A stretch of 64,000 nt of DNA, taken from positions 99,875,832 through 99,939,831 of the forward strand of contig CM047806.1 in assembly GCA_026214975.1 (NCBI GenBank), in the 5' to 3' direction. A model generated the notes under the pieces. The model had not been told where the DNA came from. It worked only from the letters and a program-made list of their open reading frames with translations, and ran no database searches. Origin of the DNA: Gentiana macrophylla. Taxonomy: Eukaryota > Streptophyta > Magnoliopsida > Gentianales > Gentianaceae. Position numbers and translations under genes: made by a program. Positions 45,661 through 57,596 of this stretch are shown here, piece by piece. The number at the start of each line of letters is the position of its first letter. Positions within the stretch are counted from its first letter, which is position 1.

Positions 45661-47290
45661 TCGATCACCCGCCTCGCCTAGTAAAAACGAGGGTGGCGAA
45701 AATCACAAGGAAATAGGCATCGATTTCCCATCGAGCAATTGATGAAGCTTGATACGCTTAGGTCAGGTACGCCGATTACGCCAACTATTTAGCAAGTGGG
45801 CATTTGAAGAGATGACGATCGTGAAAAGAAGAAATTTTTCAAATGACTTAAAGTATCTCGTGATGGGAGGATCCATATCTCGCTTAAAGTCCGCAAGGAT
45901 GGGTTGCTTAGAAGGTGCGCCGGAGCATGAACAATTGATATCTTGGAGCAATGTCATAGTGGTCTCACTGGTGGGCACTACGGAGCACCTAAGATACCAC
46001 AAAATCCTTCAAGCCGGGTTTTACCGCCTACTATGTTTAAAGATGTCAAGCCTTTTTCAAAGGTCGTGATAGATGCCAAAGAGTAGTGGAGACTCAAGAA
46101 TAGGATGGAGATGCCTTTGAGGCCTATCTTGAATGTGATGTTTTTGACGCCTGGGGCATTGATTTTATGGGACCGCTCCCATCATCATGTCAGAACAAAT
46201 ATATTCTCGTCTCAGGTGAACTATGTTTCCAAGTGGGTAGAGGCCATAGCCACCCCAACCAATGATCACAAAGTTGTAAAGAAATTCTTGCAAAAGAATA
46301 TCTTTACTAGATTTGGTCATCCCTGTAGCCCTTATCGTTGATGAAGGTTTGTGATTTCCGTAATGCACCACCGATAAAATTCTTGAGAGCTATGGTGTCA
46401 AGCATAGAATCGGCACACCATACCACCCCAAACCAAAGGGCTAAGTCGAGGTGAGCAAATGTAAGTCTAAAGCGGATTTTGGAGAAAACTGTGAATTCCA
46501 ATAGATCCAACTGAGTTCAAGTTGATGACGACTTTGGGCTTATCGCATCGCTTAAGACCCCTATGGGTACGCTACCCTTCCAAATGGTTTATGGCAAAGC
46601 TTTCCATTTACCAATGAGCTTGAGCATGTGAGCTTATCGGGCTATTAAATTTTGAATTTCGACAAACACTTTGTGGGAAAAAGAGATAATTGCAATTGAA
46701 CGAGCTCGATGAGTTCCGAATCCGCGCTCTACAAGAATTCGAGAATCGCATGGAAAGAACGAAGGCACTCCACGATGCTAAGATTAAGGATCGGGAATTC
46801 AAAGTGGGAGACATGGCTTTGCTTTATAACACCAGGCTCCATCTTTGTGCTGGTAAGCTTAAATCTTGATGGTCTGGCCCCTTTGAGATTCTTGATGTTC
46901 ATCCTGGTGGAGCCATTACGTTAAAAGGGTACGGCGATCAACCGTTCAAAGTCAATGGTCACAGGATTAAGAAGTACTTTGGGCAACCCAAGGAAAAGCC
47001 TGAAGTACTATACTTTCAAAAGAGAAATGAAACGGTTGAGTCGTTTATTTGTGAAGAGATTCCATCCGACTTCTTTGGAGTGGATGATGACATTATTACC
47101 CCTAACCTTGCAGATCCTTCTGTCAATGCTCCTGAGCCTATTAGCATACCTCAGCCGAATTTGAGAAACAAGAACAAGAAGAAAAGAGTCAGTGTTGTTT
47201 GGAGAGAAAATTTCATGATCTTCTCACAAGACTTGACTTGTTGTTGTGGCAAAACCATTTCCGCCCTAGTCATTCCGATTCGACAGAGTA
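45661..47290 (+). pseudogene. Element A integrase
   Basis: The HHCC zinc region is read at about 45940-46080 (C-H-S-G-L-T-G-G-H-Y-G-A, then C-Q-R-V). The core has [10 protein letters not shown] with the first catalytic Asp at 46161-46163, V-S-K-W-V-E-A-I-A near 46230, a decayed second Asp block (V-D-E-G) near 46340 and a possible Glu in V-E-V-S near 46450. The C-terminal part reads A-L-H-D-A-K-I-K-D-R-E-F-K-V-G-D-M-A-L-L-Y near 46765-46830, then G-P-F-E-I-L-D-V and V-N-G-H-R-I-K-K-Y-F. The tail is Lys/Asn-rich. Many frame breaks make it inactive. Confidence 0.85.
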
Positions 47291-48701
47291 GTGGTTAGCC
47301 TCATACACAAGTGGCCTGATCCAGTTGACTTGGTTTACTCATTGCTAATGACATAAAAGAAGCGCCTCCTGAGGCAAATTTAGTCTTTTAAGTTACTTTT
47401 TAGTTAAGTTTTTAGGGGCATTAGAATAAAACCATGGTGATTTGTGTGTTGGTTATCCCTCGCCCTATTTGTGAATGCTTTATTTGCCCATTTCAGGTGC
47501 CTACATGTTTACTCATGTACCCCTTGTACCCCGAGATTATATGCTATGTCGAGTGTTGCAGATACTGTTGAGCGGTTTTTGCCAGTTATCACTTTTAGTG
47601 TTGTCTGTTCGTGATACGAGTTGCTACGGCCTGACCTCTGTCAACCTACAACCCGACAACCACTTTGAAACCAACTAAGTATTCCTCTCTTTTATTTGCA
47701 CATTCTGAGGACATAATGTGATTTAAGTGCTGGGTGTCTAAATTGGGTATGTTATCATGCTATATTTCTGACAATGAGTAAATGTGATTTTCTCGACAAT
47801 TTTAAAATTTTTCAAAGTAAACTTGATAATTGTAAATCTTGAGCATGTAATTGAAACAAATGGCTTGCTAGTTGTAGTTTCCTCGACAATGATTTTATGT
47901 GACTTTGAGAGATAATTATAGCATGCTTTTACCGATTTGAGATAGTATTCATTTCACACTCACGAAAGCCTTTGATATTGAAGCAAAAATTTTGAATCAG
48001 ATCCTTTCATTACTTTAGTGAGTTATCTTAGAGAGATTTGTTCTTAATAGTAATGTTGAAGTAACACCTAAGTTCGTAACGCGCACCGTGAATATCTCAA
48101 GGTTTGAATGTGATAAGTGAAACGAATTAATGTTTTTGAAAAATATAAAATAAATAAATAAAGGGGTGTGTCGAAAGTCGGTCGATGATTGGAGTGCGGT
48201 AGGCATTATCTCGAAATGTCCTATACCACTATGATGACCAAAAGCTCACGACATACCAAAAGCTACCCTATGATTTGAGTAAGGTAGGTGTTATCCCGAA
48301 ACATCCTATTCTACTATGACGGTAAGAGCTCATTTTGATGTGCATCAAAGAAGAAAAAAAAGAAAGTGAAAAATTAAAGACTTTGTTATCGCTGAACTTA
48401 TACCCAAAGATAAACCGAATTATATGTCGTAGGATTATCCTACTTAGTGCGCAGAAAGACTTTGTGTGGAACGATCACGCGCCATATACCTAGGATAGTC
48501 ATTAAAATTATTTGAGAAGATATTTGTTTGAGAGGATTGTGAAGATTGAAAAGTGGCTTGTCACACACACACGTAATCTATCTCTATGTTGGTATCACTT
48601 GCTATAGTTGTTTTATCTTTTGTTACGTGAGTTAGGGATCTATGTGGATTGCATGAAAGTGAGCTGTTTTTTGATTGTTTTGTTCGAACGAACAAAAGTC
48701 T
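47291..48701 (+). other. Non-coding 3' region of element A
   Basis: The region lies between pol and the purine tract and is the counterpart of 33.3-34.6 kb in B. No env-like frame is present. The short frames in it have no recognisable domain. Confidence 0.65.
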
Positions 48702-48715
48702 AAGTGTGGGGGAGT
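48702..48715 (+). other. Polypurine tract of element A
   Basis: AAGTGTGGGGGAGT lies directly before the 3' LTR start TGTTTAC. The same tract is found in B. Confidence 0.92.
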
Positions 48716-50318
48716 TGTTTACTTACTAATTTTGTGGTTTATATCGAGTTATTCCGTAAATAATATCTTCCGTGTTTTAGTGTTTTTTTATAGAAAATCA
48801 CTTGCTAAAAGTATAAATTGGAAGAATGGGTTTAGAATTTATTAAAGTGTGGAAATCGAGCTATTTATGTGGTTTTTATCTATTTATGTATGATTTACAC
48901 TTTGCTCGCTTTATCGCCTTGTAGTATGCTTGCATGTTGTGAAAGGAGCTAGAACGGTGTTTGATTGAAGATTAAAGGAAGGAGAAAGATGCAAGTTTGA
49001 GATTGGCATGAAGGTTTATATGGTCGAATCAAGGCCCATTGCATCCGCCCAGTGGGACGGGACGGGCGCTAAAGCACCGCACGGGCGCCCGTAAGGCTTA
49101 TTCGATTCAAAGAAGAAAGGTCCTGTGGACGAAGCGCCCACTATTCCGCATCAAGGCCCAGTGAGGAGATATTTGATTCAGAGTTGTGAAAATTTCAAGC
49201 AGACGAAAGCCCATTTTTGCATAGGACGGACGCCCAAGAAGACTCGGCCCGACTCGATGAATTTTGTGAAGACTGGACGGGCGTCTACCTTGCTGGACGG
49301 GCGTCCAACAGCCGACCTAACCCTAGCCGCCTTAAAAATCTATAAATAGCAGCGCATTCTAAACCCTAAAATCAGATTTTTACACACCAAAAAAACACAC
49401 AGCAGCCGCATATCCAAAAGAGCGAACTCAAGGAGATGACCTCTTCCATCCCAACAATCATGATCACCAACATGATTGTTGGCTAAGCAATTCGCGGTGG
49501 GACAACGGAGGAAACCAATCAACAACTACACCAACTAGAGGATTTTTAGCTATATCTTAGTAAGTTAAATTTATGATTTTTCATCAATTGGATATTGTTA
49601 TATTGTTTATGTTTTATTTGAATCGAGAGATCGATGGAACTGCTTTTCTGATTGAATTTATATGAGAATATTGTTCAAGCTTTGATCTTTTCAATTGATG
49701 CAATTAATTGTGTTTCAAGAGATTGTTCATGATTAGTTGAGTAGAGTATTGGAGACAATCTCATTATCGTGTTATGCATGCTAGTTTAGTTTTGCTTGGG
49801 AAAGAAAACGAAACCCTAGAAATTGATTAAAGAGATTTAATCGAATTCGTGAGTTGATCATTACTAAAAATCGTATTTTTAGCTCACAATCTAGTTGGGG
49901 TTGGTTGGTTGATTGGTGATTCTCGCTGCCTTGCCGCTCTTTTTTAATTATTTGATAAACCGATTCGCTCATATCAACTTTTGTTGCTAAGTTTAGTTAT
50001 TTTAAAAACCCTAGTTTTTTACCTGCTGTTTTCTGCATATTTTTTGTTTCCAGAACGTTAACGGACGCCCGTCCACATCATTGAACGCCCGTCCAGTGTC
50101 GTTTTTGTTCTATTTTCTGTTTCTAGTCATAGTTTCTAGATTATAATTAATATATACCTTTGTTTTAGATAATAATTTGTGACATAATCGATACAATAAC
50201 TCAGATTTAATCCGATAGACGCTCGATTCCCTTAGGACGACCCGGTAACACCTTTACTACGAGCCTTGCACTTGGGGTGTTCCGGTAATTATAAATTTAA
50301 AACTAGTTTTACCGAACA
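48716..50318 (+). repeat. 3' LTR of element A (1603 bp)
   Basis: It pairs with 35779-37375. It has a TATA box at 49340-49349, the exact leader hairpin at 49451-49482, and better preserved GC-rich motifs (GGACGGGCGTC and GGACGCCCGTCC forms) than the 5' copy. From here its promoter would read into the gag-pol of element B in antisense. Confidence 0.95.
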
Positions 50319-50323
50319 GAAAT

Positions 50324-52240
50324 CAATGCCCCACACGTCGAAGACTTCGCATTCTAGAATGGGTCTAAGTGGCATTTCCATCCTATTACTTTGCCTCCCA
50401 ATCCTCTGGCACCTATCACAACCTTTACAAAAGGCTTCAGATCTTTAAAAAGAGTCGGCCAAGAAATCCCGCTTGGAGGATTTTTGCAACAGCCTTGGGT
50501 GTTCCGTAGTGTCCTCCCGTGGGACCACTATGACATTGTTCCGAATATCCGCTTGCTCATGTTCCGAACACACCTTCTAAGCAACCCGCCTTTACTGCAC
50601 TCTTGAATGTATAAGGATCCTCCCACACGAGATACTTTAAATCGTAAAAGAACTTCTTCCTCTCACGATACGCCATTTCCTCTAAATGCCCACTTGCTAA
50701 ATAGTTGACGAATCAACGCATTTCACGGCCTAATCAGATCAAGCTTCATCAATTGCTCAAGAGGGAAATCGATGCCTATTTCCTGTGATTTTCGCCACCC
50801 TCATTTACTAGGCGAGACAGTGATCACCACAATGTTATCACTACCCTTCTTATCTTTGATCTCAAGGTCAAACTCTTGCAAAATTAGAATCCATCCGAGT
50901 AACCTTGGTTTTGCATCCGCTTTGTCCATAAGGTAGCGTAGGTCTGCATGGTCCGCCAAACCACAACTTGAGACCCTGTAAGGTAACTTCTAAACTTGTC
51001 GATAAGAAAAACGACGGCTAAGAATTCCTTCTCGCCGTGGGCGAATTGCATTGAGCCGGGTTCAAGGTGCGGCTCGTGATAGTAAATGGGCCTGAAGCTT
51101 TGTCAATTCTTCCGCCTAAAATCACGCCATCACAGAGTTGGAGGCATCGCACATTAATTCAAAAGGCTTAGTCCAACAAAAGTATTAAGATAGGGGCACT
51201 TATGAGCTTATCCTTTAGGCAATTGAAAGCTTCTTGCATTTCTCATCAAACAAGAACTCAACATCATCTTTCGTAAGGTTAGATAAGGGCTTGGCGATGG
51301 TGGAAAACCCCCAATAAACCGCCTATAAGCCAAACATGACCTAGAAAACCTCGCACTTATCATCAAGCTGGCACGCCATCTTTCAATGGCCTCTACTTTA
51401 GCCTTATCAACCTGAATACGAAGATCGACACCTTGTGTCCTAGAACAATTCCTTCATCTACTAGAAAATAGCATTTCTCCCGGGCTTGAGTACTAAATTC
51501 TTTTCAACACAAATGCTGAAGTACCATATCTAGATTTTCCAAGATCTCATCAAAGCTATCGCCATAGACCGAGAAGTCATCCATGAAGACTTCCATACAT
51601 TTCTCCACAAGTCCATCGAAAGTGGCCAACATGCACCGCTGAATGTTGTCGGTGCATTGCATAACCCGAAAGGCATTCTCGCGGTGCAAAAGTGCTCGAT
51701 GGACACGTAAACGTAGTCTTCTCCTGGTCATTAGGTCGATGGCTATCCGAAGTAACCGTAATATCCATCGAGGAAACAATAATACTTATGACCACTCGCC
51801 GCTCAAGAAGCCGGTCAATGAAAGGCAAGGGAAATGGTCTTTGGCGGTGACTTCATTCAATCATGCGATAATCAATGCACTCGAGAGCTACCACAAGGCG
51901 TAAAGCTACTTCTTCCCTTTTCATTCTTTTCCACGGTAATATCTCCTTCTTTATAACAACTTGAGCGGGCTAACCCACTCACCGCCGGCGCGATTGCATA
52001 GATGATTCCCATGTCTAACCATTTGATGATTCTTTCTGACAACCTCCTCAGATGCGCGGATTCACCTTCGCCGAGGTTGTCTCGACTTTCTTAGCTCCTT
52101 TCTCCGCTCGATTTTATGCATGCACACATCGGGCCGATTCCTCGGATATCACCCACTTGCCATCCGAACGCGAGGATGTTTTTCTCAAGCACTTTTATCG
52201 CCAGTGTTTCTTGTTCGGCTCGAGTATTGAAGAGATGATT
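50324..52240 (-). pseudogene. Element B pol right of A: integrase N-part, RNase H and RT
   Basis: On the minus strand from 52240: G-I-S-P-M-C-A-C-I-K (near 52110), then S-E-W-V-S-P-type and P-F-I-D-R-L-L-E-R RT blocks, and the catalytic F-M-D-D-F-S-V-Y-G-D-S-F-D-E-I-L (51580-51535), better preserved than in A. RNase H is at about 51250-50860 and the integrase N-terminal part follows to 50324, ending in V-F-D-V-W-G-I-D-F. The integrase then continues at 35773 beyond element A. Multiple frameshifts disable it. Confidence 0.85.
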
Positions 52241-53060
52241 AAGGGCAACTTCTCACCGCCCTTAAGAAAATGTACTTAAGGTGTTGCGAAGCGTTTAAGC
52301 TCCAAGTCGCAGAGGTGGTTGCTCAATACCGGATTTTAACGGGCCACCTTTTTCCTTATGGGCTTGAAGTGGTTGATCAAGAATACCTCATCTTCCCGAG
52401 GCATAACCCCAAAAGGTACTGGATCACATCATCCATAGGGATCCTTCACAAGACTCCGCTTCCTCCTTCTTATGCTTGATCATCTTAATCAATTCTCGCA
52501 TCTTCTAGCTCCTTTACTAGTCGCTCCCAATCATCAACCTCCCAATGAATAGTCTCTCTCCGTAAATCCACTTCGGCCCCAACTACCCATCGTATTTTCT
52601 TCTACAGGGTTAAAGTCTTCCGGATGCAGCTCTTTGAAATCATCGCTCATCGGGAAATTCCATGTTTCATGTTCATTGACAGCTTAGTGTGAGCAAGTTG
52701 TGAAGACGGCTCGCCGCTGACTACGGCCTGTGATGAGACGTAAGATGGTCCACAATCACTTGATCTTTAGTGTTTATAGCTTCAAAACACCTATCTCTCG
52801 TAGCTCTTCCGCTTCTTCGAGTTGGCATCTTCTTCGCCCTCATAAATTGCTTCGACGAACGAGATTTCTTCAATCAAGGTTTTCGGACTTTTCGCCTCGT
52901 GTGAAGGTAACAGAGTATCGCCAACTCTAAGCGTAATCGACCCTTACGTAAATTGATGAGGGCGCAGAGGTGTCCAAAAGGTCCGCCTAGAATTAGGGCA
53001 TCTCTTTGTCAAAGTGGATAGTCTAAGATAACCCAATCGATAGGAAAACCAAGTCTTCAA
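52241..53060 (-). pseudogene. Element B protease-RT linker
   Basis: It corresponds to 40336-41100 of A in reverse. It is charged and low in complexity, with no catalytic motif. The frames are broken. Confidence 0.6.
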
Positions 53061-53700
53061 CATGGAGAAGAACATTAGTAACATAACCAAATTACGAGCG
53101 CTAGATCGGTCTACCATATGAAGAGAAATAGGCTGCCTCCTGCATTCTTTTATCTAAACCGAGCTTCTGCGACGCTCAATGGAATCACATTTATAGAGGC
53201 CCCCGTGTCGCATAAGACGCTTTGAACATGTGGCCTTCAATCTCACAAGAGATTGAAGGTCTTCCGGGTCACCTCGCTTAGTAGCAACTTTTTGTGAAAC
53301 CATAGAGCAATCTTCTCTTAAAACTTCTTCCGCCATACCTTGAAGCTTCTTCTTGCTCCTACTGCACTTCCTTAAGATACTTAGAGCACTTGGGCATTTC
53401 ACCAATACCTCACCTAGGGGTATACTCACTTTGGTGTCTCTCGAGCATCCTCCTCACTCCGCCATATTGTCTCACATGACCGAGGTATTCTCTTTCTTCT
53501 TTGGTGGATAAGGAAGGGCTTTATCATTGTTCATGGCTTGATTTCTTATGGCTTCGCCTTCCTTATCCTTCCATCTCGACAAACTTTTCCTCCTCTCTTC
53601 TTGTCGTGGTACAAATGCACCGACTTTTCCTCATTGCTTTATCGTAATAATTTTCATCCCCAAGAATCATCATCATTAAGCTCCTCCTCACCGCTGCTTT
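53061..53700 (-). pseudogene. Element B aspartic protease and gag-protease linker
   Basis: On the minus strand the active site L-C-D-T-G-A-S-I-N-V-I-P-L lies at 53212-53175. The upstream linker repeats C-P-S-A-L-S-I-L-R-K (near 53390). D-T-G here against D-S-G in A are both accepted forms of the site. Reading frames are broken. Confidence 0.8.
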
Positions 53701-55234
53701 CTTCGGTATTTAACTTCCGATTGCCCCATCCTCGAACTTATGGTGTCGAAGGGCTACTGCTTCCCGACATCTTTCCGGTCCCGCCGCTACCACTTCTTAG
53801 AGTGACCTCATTCACTTCTTCGCTCCCATAATCCCATTGAGGTGTGATGGCAAGGCAAACATTGATATCTCGCTTTAGATTTCTTTTGGTATAACTTGGA
53901 AGTTTACCATGGGGTCTCGCTTGCTTGTTGGTCCGCCATCCGACCAACCTGCCTCTCTATTGTCTTGACACTAGTAGCCGTGGTCTTCACCATGTCTACT
54001 AGCTCATCAAACTTATGTTGGGGGACACAAGAGGTGGTTTGCTTATGATGTTGGTTTTGATTCCAACCACCTTGAGGTCTTTGGGAGTTAGGATTGTGAG
54101 ATTGATTAACCATCCTGTGAGGTGGTCTTTGATAACTTGAGTTGAAAGAAGGTTTTGAATTGGATGGGCCAGTGGTGCATTGGCTTGATTAAAATTGGGA
54201 CGCTTGAAACCGGAATGATTCTCGGTCCCGATTGAAGTTTCAAGGTTTGGTTATGATTCTCCATTAAATTCACTTCCTCATTCATCTCATTTCCGCCCTG
54301 CATTCCCGTGTAGTTCACATCCGACGGCCCTTTTGTCCGCAGCTTGTAAATTGGCTAGTCGCTTGCTCATCATTTCCATTTGAGCAACTAACAACTTAGT
54401 CTCGTAATTGCTCGCAGCAGATGCCTTCTTATTCCCACTACCATTGGTCTTTCTAGAGTTGACCACATGTTATTCTTTGCTATCGCTTCAGCCACCCCTC
54501 AGTAGCAAAGCCATCACCTCCCCTGGAAGGATCCTTGAGCAGCTTGAATCAAGGTAGTCTCTATTTTGTTGAGAGACACCTCTCAGAATAACTCTAGTAG
54601 CTCATGCTCACTCAGATCCATGGTCAGGGCACTTCCTCATCAAGATATTTAGTCTCTCCCATGCTTTCCCACACTCTCACCATCAAGTTGATCAAATGTG
54701 GCTATCTCCTTTTCATGTCCATGATTGTCCCAGTGAGACAAACTTCAGAGCAAAGGCTCTTTTGACATCATTCCAGAACGGAGAGAATGATGGGCTAAAG
54801 ATTTGAACCAACGGTTTGCTTCACCCTTTAGAGCAAACGGGAAGAGTTTTAACTTGACAATCTCGTAATCAATACCAGATAGTGGCTCGCTTCGCAGATT
54901 TGAACGAAGGTGGACAAGAAGTCATGAGGATCTTCTTCAAAGCAGCATTCATGAAAAGAACTATTCTCGACCAAATTTCAACCACTCCATTTTTCGATCG
55001 AAGTTCGGCTGCCCCATATTTGGAGGGCAAATAGTCTCATGCCCTTCCAGAAGTCTTGGTCAAGATAGAGGGCATATGGGTCCTGATTTAATTGGTTTAG
55101 CTGGTTTTGACGGAATTGTTGAAATTGATTATTTATCCCACTTTGTTGATTTTGTTGTTGTTGTATTGCTCGATCTCGCTGAAGGATCGATTCATTTGGG
55201 GTTGAGGATCTGGATTTGGAACTTCGTTAGCCAT
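53701..55234 (-). pseudogene. Element B gag
   Basis: The start codon is at 55234 in the same context as A gag (M-A-N-E-V-P-like). The C-terminal frames show N-P-N-S-Q-R-P-Q-G-G-W-N-Q, F-D-E-L-V-D-M-V-K-T, T-I-E-R-Q-V-G-R-M-A-D-Q-Q-A and H-G-K-L-P-S-Y-T (54113-53738). The core block E-L-L-E-L-F lies near 54600. Frames are broken in several places. Confidence 0.82.
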
Positions 55235-55937
55235 AATGTCCGGATTAGGAAGAGCTTTCTCCGATAATAGATCGCCAGTTCGTGGATTAAAGGTAAGAGG
55301 TCCTTCTTACTCCTGGTTTGCATAAACCGTAAGAGCGTATCAGAAGAAATCAACCTTAGGTTGATGAGAAACGAATGTAGTAGAAGATTGTGAGGTTTAG
55401 AGGTTTAGAAAGGGAGAAGAGAGAATAAGAGAGATGACAATTTAAGAGATTGAACCGGCGTTCAGTATGAGTGGACGCTGGTTCAGGGGAAATTCTGGAG
55501 GTGAACGCTCATTCAGCCACCGAACTAGCGCTCGTAAGACAAATCAAAGCGCACGGATGTTCGATTCGACGCCTGCTCGTAAAGTTTTTTTTTTATGTTT
55601 TATTTTTTTTTTTTATTTTTTTAATTTAGAAAGATATAGAAACAGTAAACAGAAAAAAAAACCTACCTACTAAAAAATTTAAAACAGGAAAAACACTAAG
55701 ACGGTGAAAAAAAAACGTGTTGAAATCTTCTAGGGCCAAAATGGATGGGAAAACAGCATATTTTGACCTCGAAAACGGTGTTGAACGGCCTATGGCCGTT
55801 GAACACGTCGTCGGCGTCGGAACGAGCTTTCTGAATTGGGGTCCTACGCGCAAAACGGACACTCGAGCCGAAAGTTATGGCTAAAATACTCAGCATACGT
55901 AAAATCGCACTACGAAGAATCCGGCAATCGCACCGAC
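55235..55937 (-). other. Leader of element B
   Basis: This is the untranslated region between gag and the primer site, matching the A leader in reverse. It contains T-rich runs (55588-55622). Confidence 0.6.
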
Positions 55938-55955
55938 TCCCCGGCAACGGCGCCA
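55938..55955 (-). other. Primer binding site of element B, perfect tRNA-Asp match
   Basis: The plus strand reads TCCCCGGCAACGGCGCCA, identical to the 18 bases at the 3' end of plant tRNA-Asp. It lies five bases from the LTR edge. It is the best preserved primer site in the window. Confidence 0.93.
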
Positions 55956-55960
55956 AAACT

Positions 55961-57591
55961 TGTTCGTAAAACTAGTTTTAAATTTATAAACCAAACACCC
56001 CAAGTATAAGGTTCGTAGTAAAGGGTGTTAACGGGTCGTCCTAAGGAAGTCGAGTGTTTATCGGATTAAAGTACGGTTATTATATCGATTATGTCACAAA
56101 TTATTATCTAAAACTAAGGTATATATTAACTATAATATAAAAACGATGAATAATGGCTAAAATAAACAGAAATGTAAAAATTGACACTCGGACGGCCGTT
56201 CACCAAGGTGGACGGCGTCGCTCGATATCGCTCTCGCGAATGTAAACATGCGTAAAAAACACCAGTAAAACTAGAATCTTTAAAATAACTAAACGTAACA
56301 ATAAAAGTTGATAACGAACGATTTGATTTATCAAAGAATTAAAAGAACGGCAAGGCAACGAGAATCCACCAATCAACCAACCAACCCCAACTAGATTGTG
56401 AGCTAAAAATACGGTTTTTAGTAATGATCAAATCACGAATTCGATTAAATCTCTTTAATCAATTTCTAGGTTTCGCTTTTTTCTCAAGCCAAACTAAACT
56501 AACATGCATAACACGATCATGAGATTGTCTCCAATACTCTACTCAATTAATCATAAACAATCTCTTGAATTACAATTAATTGCATCAATTGAAAAGATCA
56601 AAGCTTGAACAATATTCTCATATAAATTCAATCAAAAAGGTAGTTTCATCGATCTCTTGATTCAATAAAACATAAACAATTAATCACAACATTCAATTGA
56701 TAAAAAACAGTGAATTTAACTCACTAAAAATATAGCTCAAAATCCTCTAGTTGGTGTAGTTGTTGATTGGTTTCCTCCGTTGTCCCACCGCGAATTGCTT
56801 AGCCAACAATCATATTGGTGATCATGATTGTCGGGATGGAAGAGTTCATCTTCGAGTTTGCTCTTTTGGATATGCGGCTTCTAAGGTTTTGAATGAATGA
56901 ATAATGCGTATGATGCCCCTTAGGGTTTGATATGCGCTGGTATTTATAAGATTTTGAGGCGGCTAGGGTTAAGTCGGCGATTGGACGCCCGCCCGTAAAG
57001 GTAGACTCCGCCCAGTGCGCGTAAAATTTATCGAGTCGGGCCGAGTCTTCTTGACGCCCGCCCTATGCAAAAATAGACGCCGCTTCAAAGAAAAATCATA
57101 AGACTCAATCCAATTCTTCCTCCTGACGCCGTCCAATATTGCGAACGCCCGCCTAGTGGACGGAACAACAGACGCCGCCCATCAAAACCCGAACTTCCTC
57201 GAATCAACTTCCTCTCCGACGCCACCCAAAGTTTAAAAACGCCCGCCCACCTGACGGGTTAGTGAACGCCAGTTTACTTTCCCAAGCCGACTTGCATCCT
57301 TCTTCTTCTACTTAAACCTCCAATTGAGTATCTCTTTTTTTTAGCTCATTCCAATGCCATGCATGCATACCTACAAGGTGACAAAAACACGCAAAAATGT
57401 AGAATCATACAAATAGATAAATAATCAACGTTAAACCACATAATTGGCTTGGTTTTTTACACTTTAATGAATTCTAAACCCATTCTTTCAATTTATCCTT
57501 TTAGCAAGTGATTTCCTATAAAAATCACTAAAACATGGAAGATATTGTTACGAAGTAACTCGATATAAACCATAAAATTAGTCGTAAAACA
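55961..57591 (-). repeat. 5' LTR of element B (1631 bp)
   Basis: It pairs with 31670-33278. A minus-strand TATA box (CTTATAAATA) lies at 56941-56950, upstream (in the minus sense) of the leader hairpin near 56810-56845. GC-rich motifs are clustered at 56980-57260. Confidence 0.93.
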
Positions 57592-57596
57592 GCTAA

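Larger units (their letters stand above)
35779..50318 (+). mobile_element. Athila-like gypsy element A, full length, nested in element B
   Basis: It starts TGTTTACTTAC and ends TTTACCGAACA, and is flanked by the perfect duplication GAAAT (35774-35778 and 50319-50323). When it is removed, the flanks join inside the integrase phrase W-G-I-D-F-M-G-P-F of element B. It has LTRs of 1597 and 1603 bp, a tRNA-Asp primer site, gag, protease, RT, RNase H, integrase and a polypurine tract, all on the plus strand. Removing insert F leaves 11.3 kb. A inserted after B because it splits B cleanly. Confidence 0.95.
31670..57591 (-). mobile_element. Athila-like gypsy element B, full length, interrupted by element A
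   Basis: Its ends are TGTTCGTAAAA at the left and CGTAAAACA at the right, flanked by the perfect 5 bp duplication GCTAA (31665-31669 and 57592-57596). It has two LTRs (31670-33278, 55961-57591), a tRNA-Asp primer site next to the right LTR and a purine tract next to the left one, so it reads on the minus strand. Removing element A and one GAAAT leaves 11.4 kb. The order gag, protease, RT, RNase H, integrase fits Ty3/gypsy, and the sequence is of the same family as A. No env-like ORF is visible between integrase and the 3' LTR. All coding parts are broken. Confidence 0.93.

Noticed and set aside
55938..55955. Possible tRNA-Asp gene fragment
   Set aside because: Only the terminal 18 bases are present and they abut an LTR, so it is a primer binding site. 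The same holds at 5303 and 37382.
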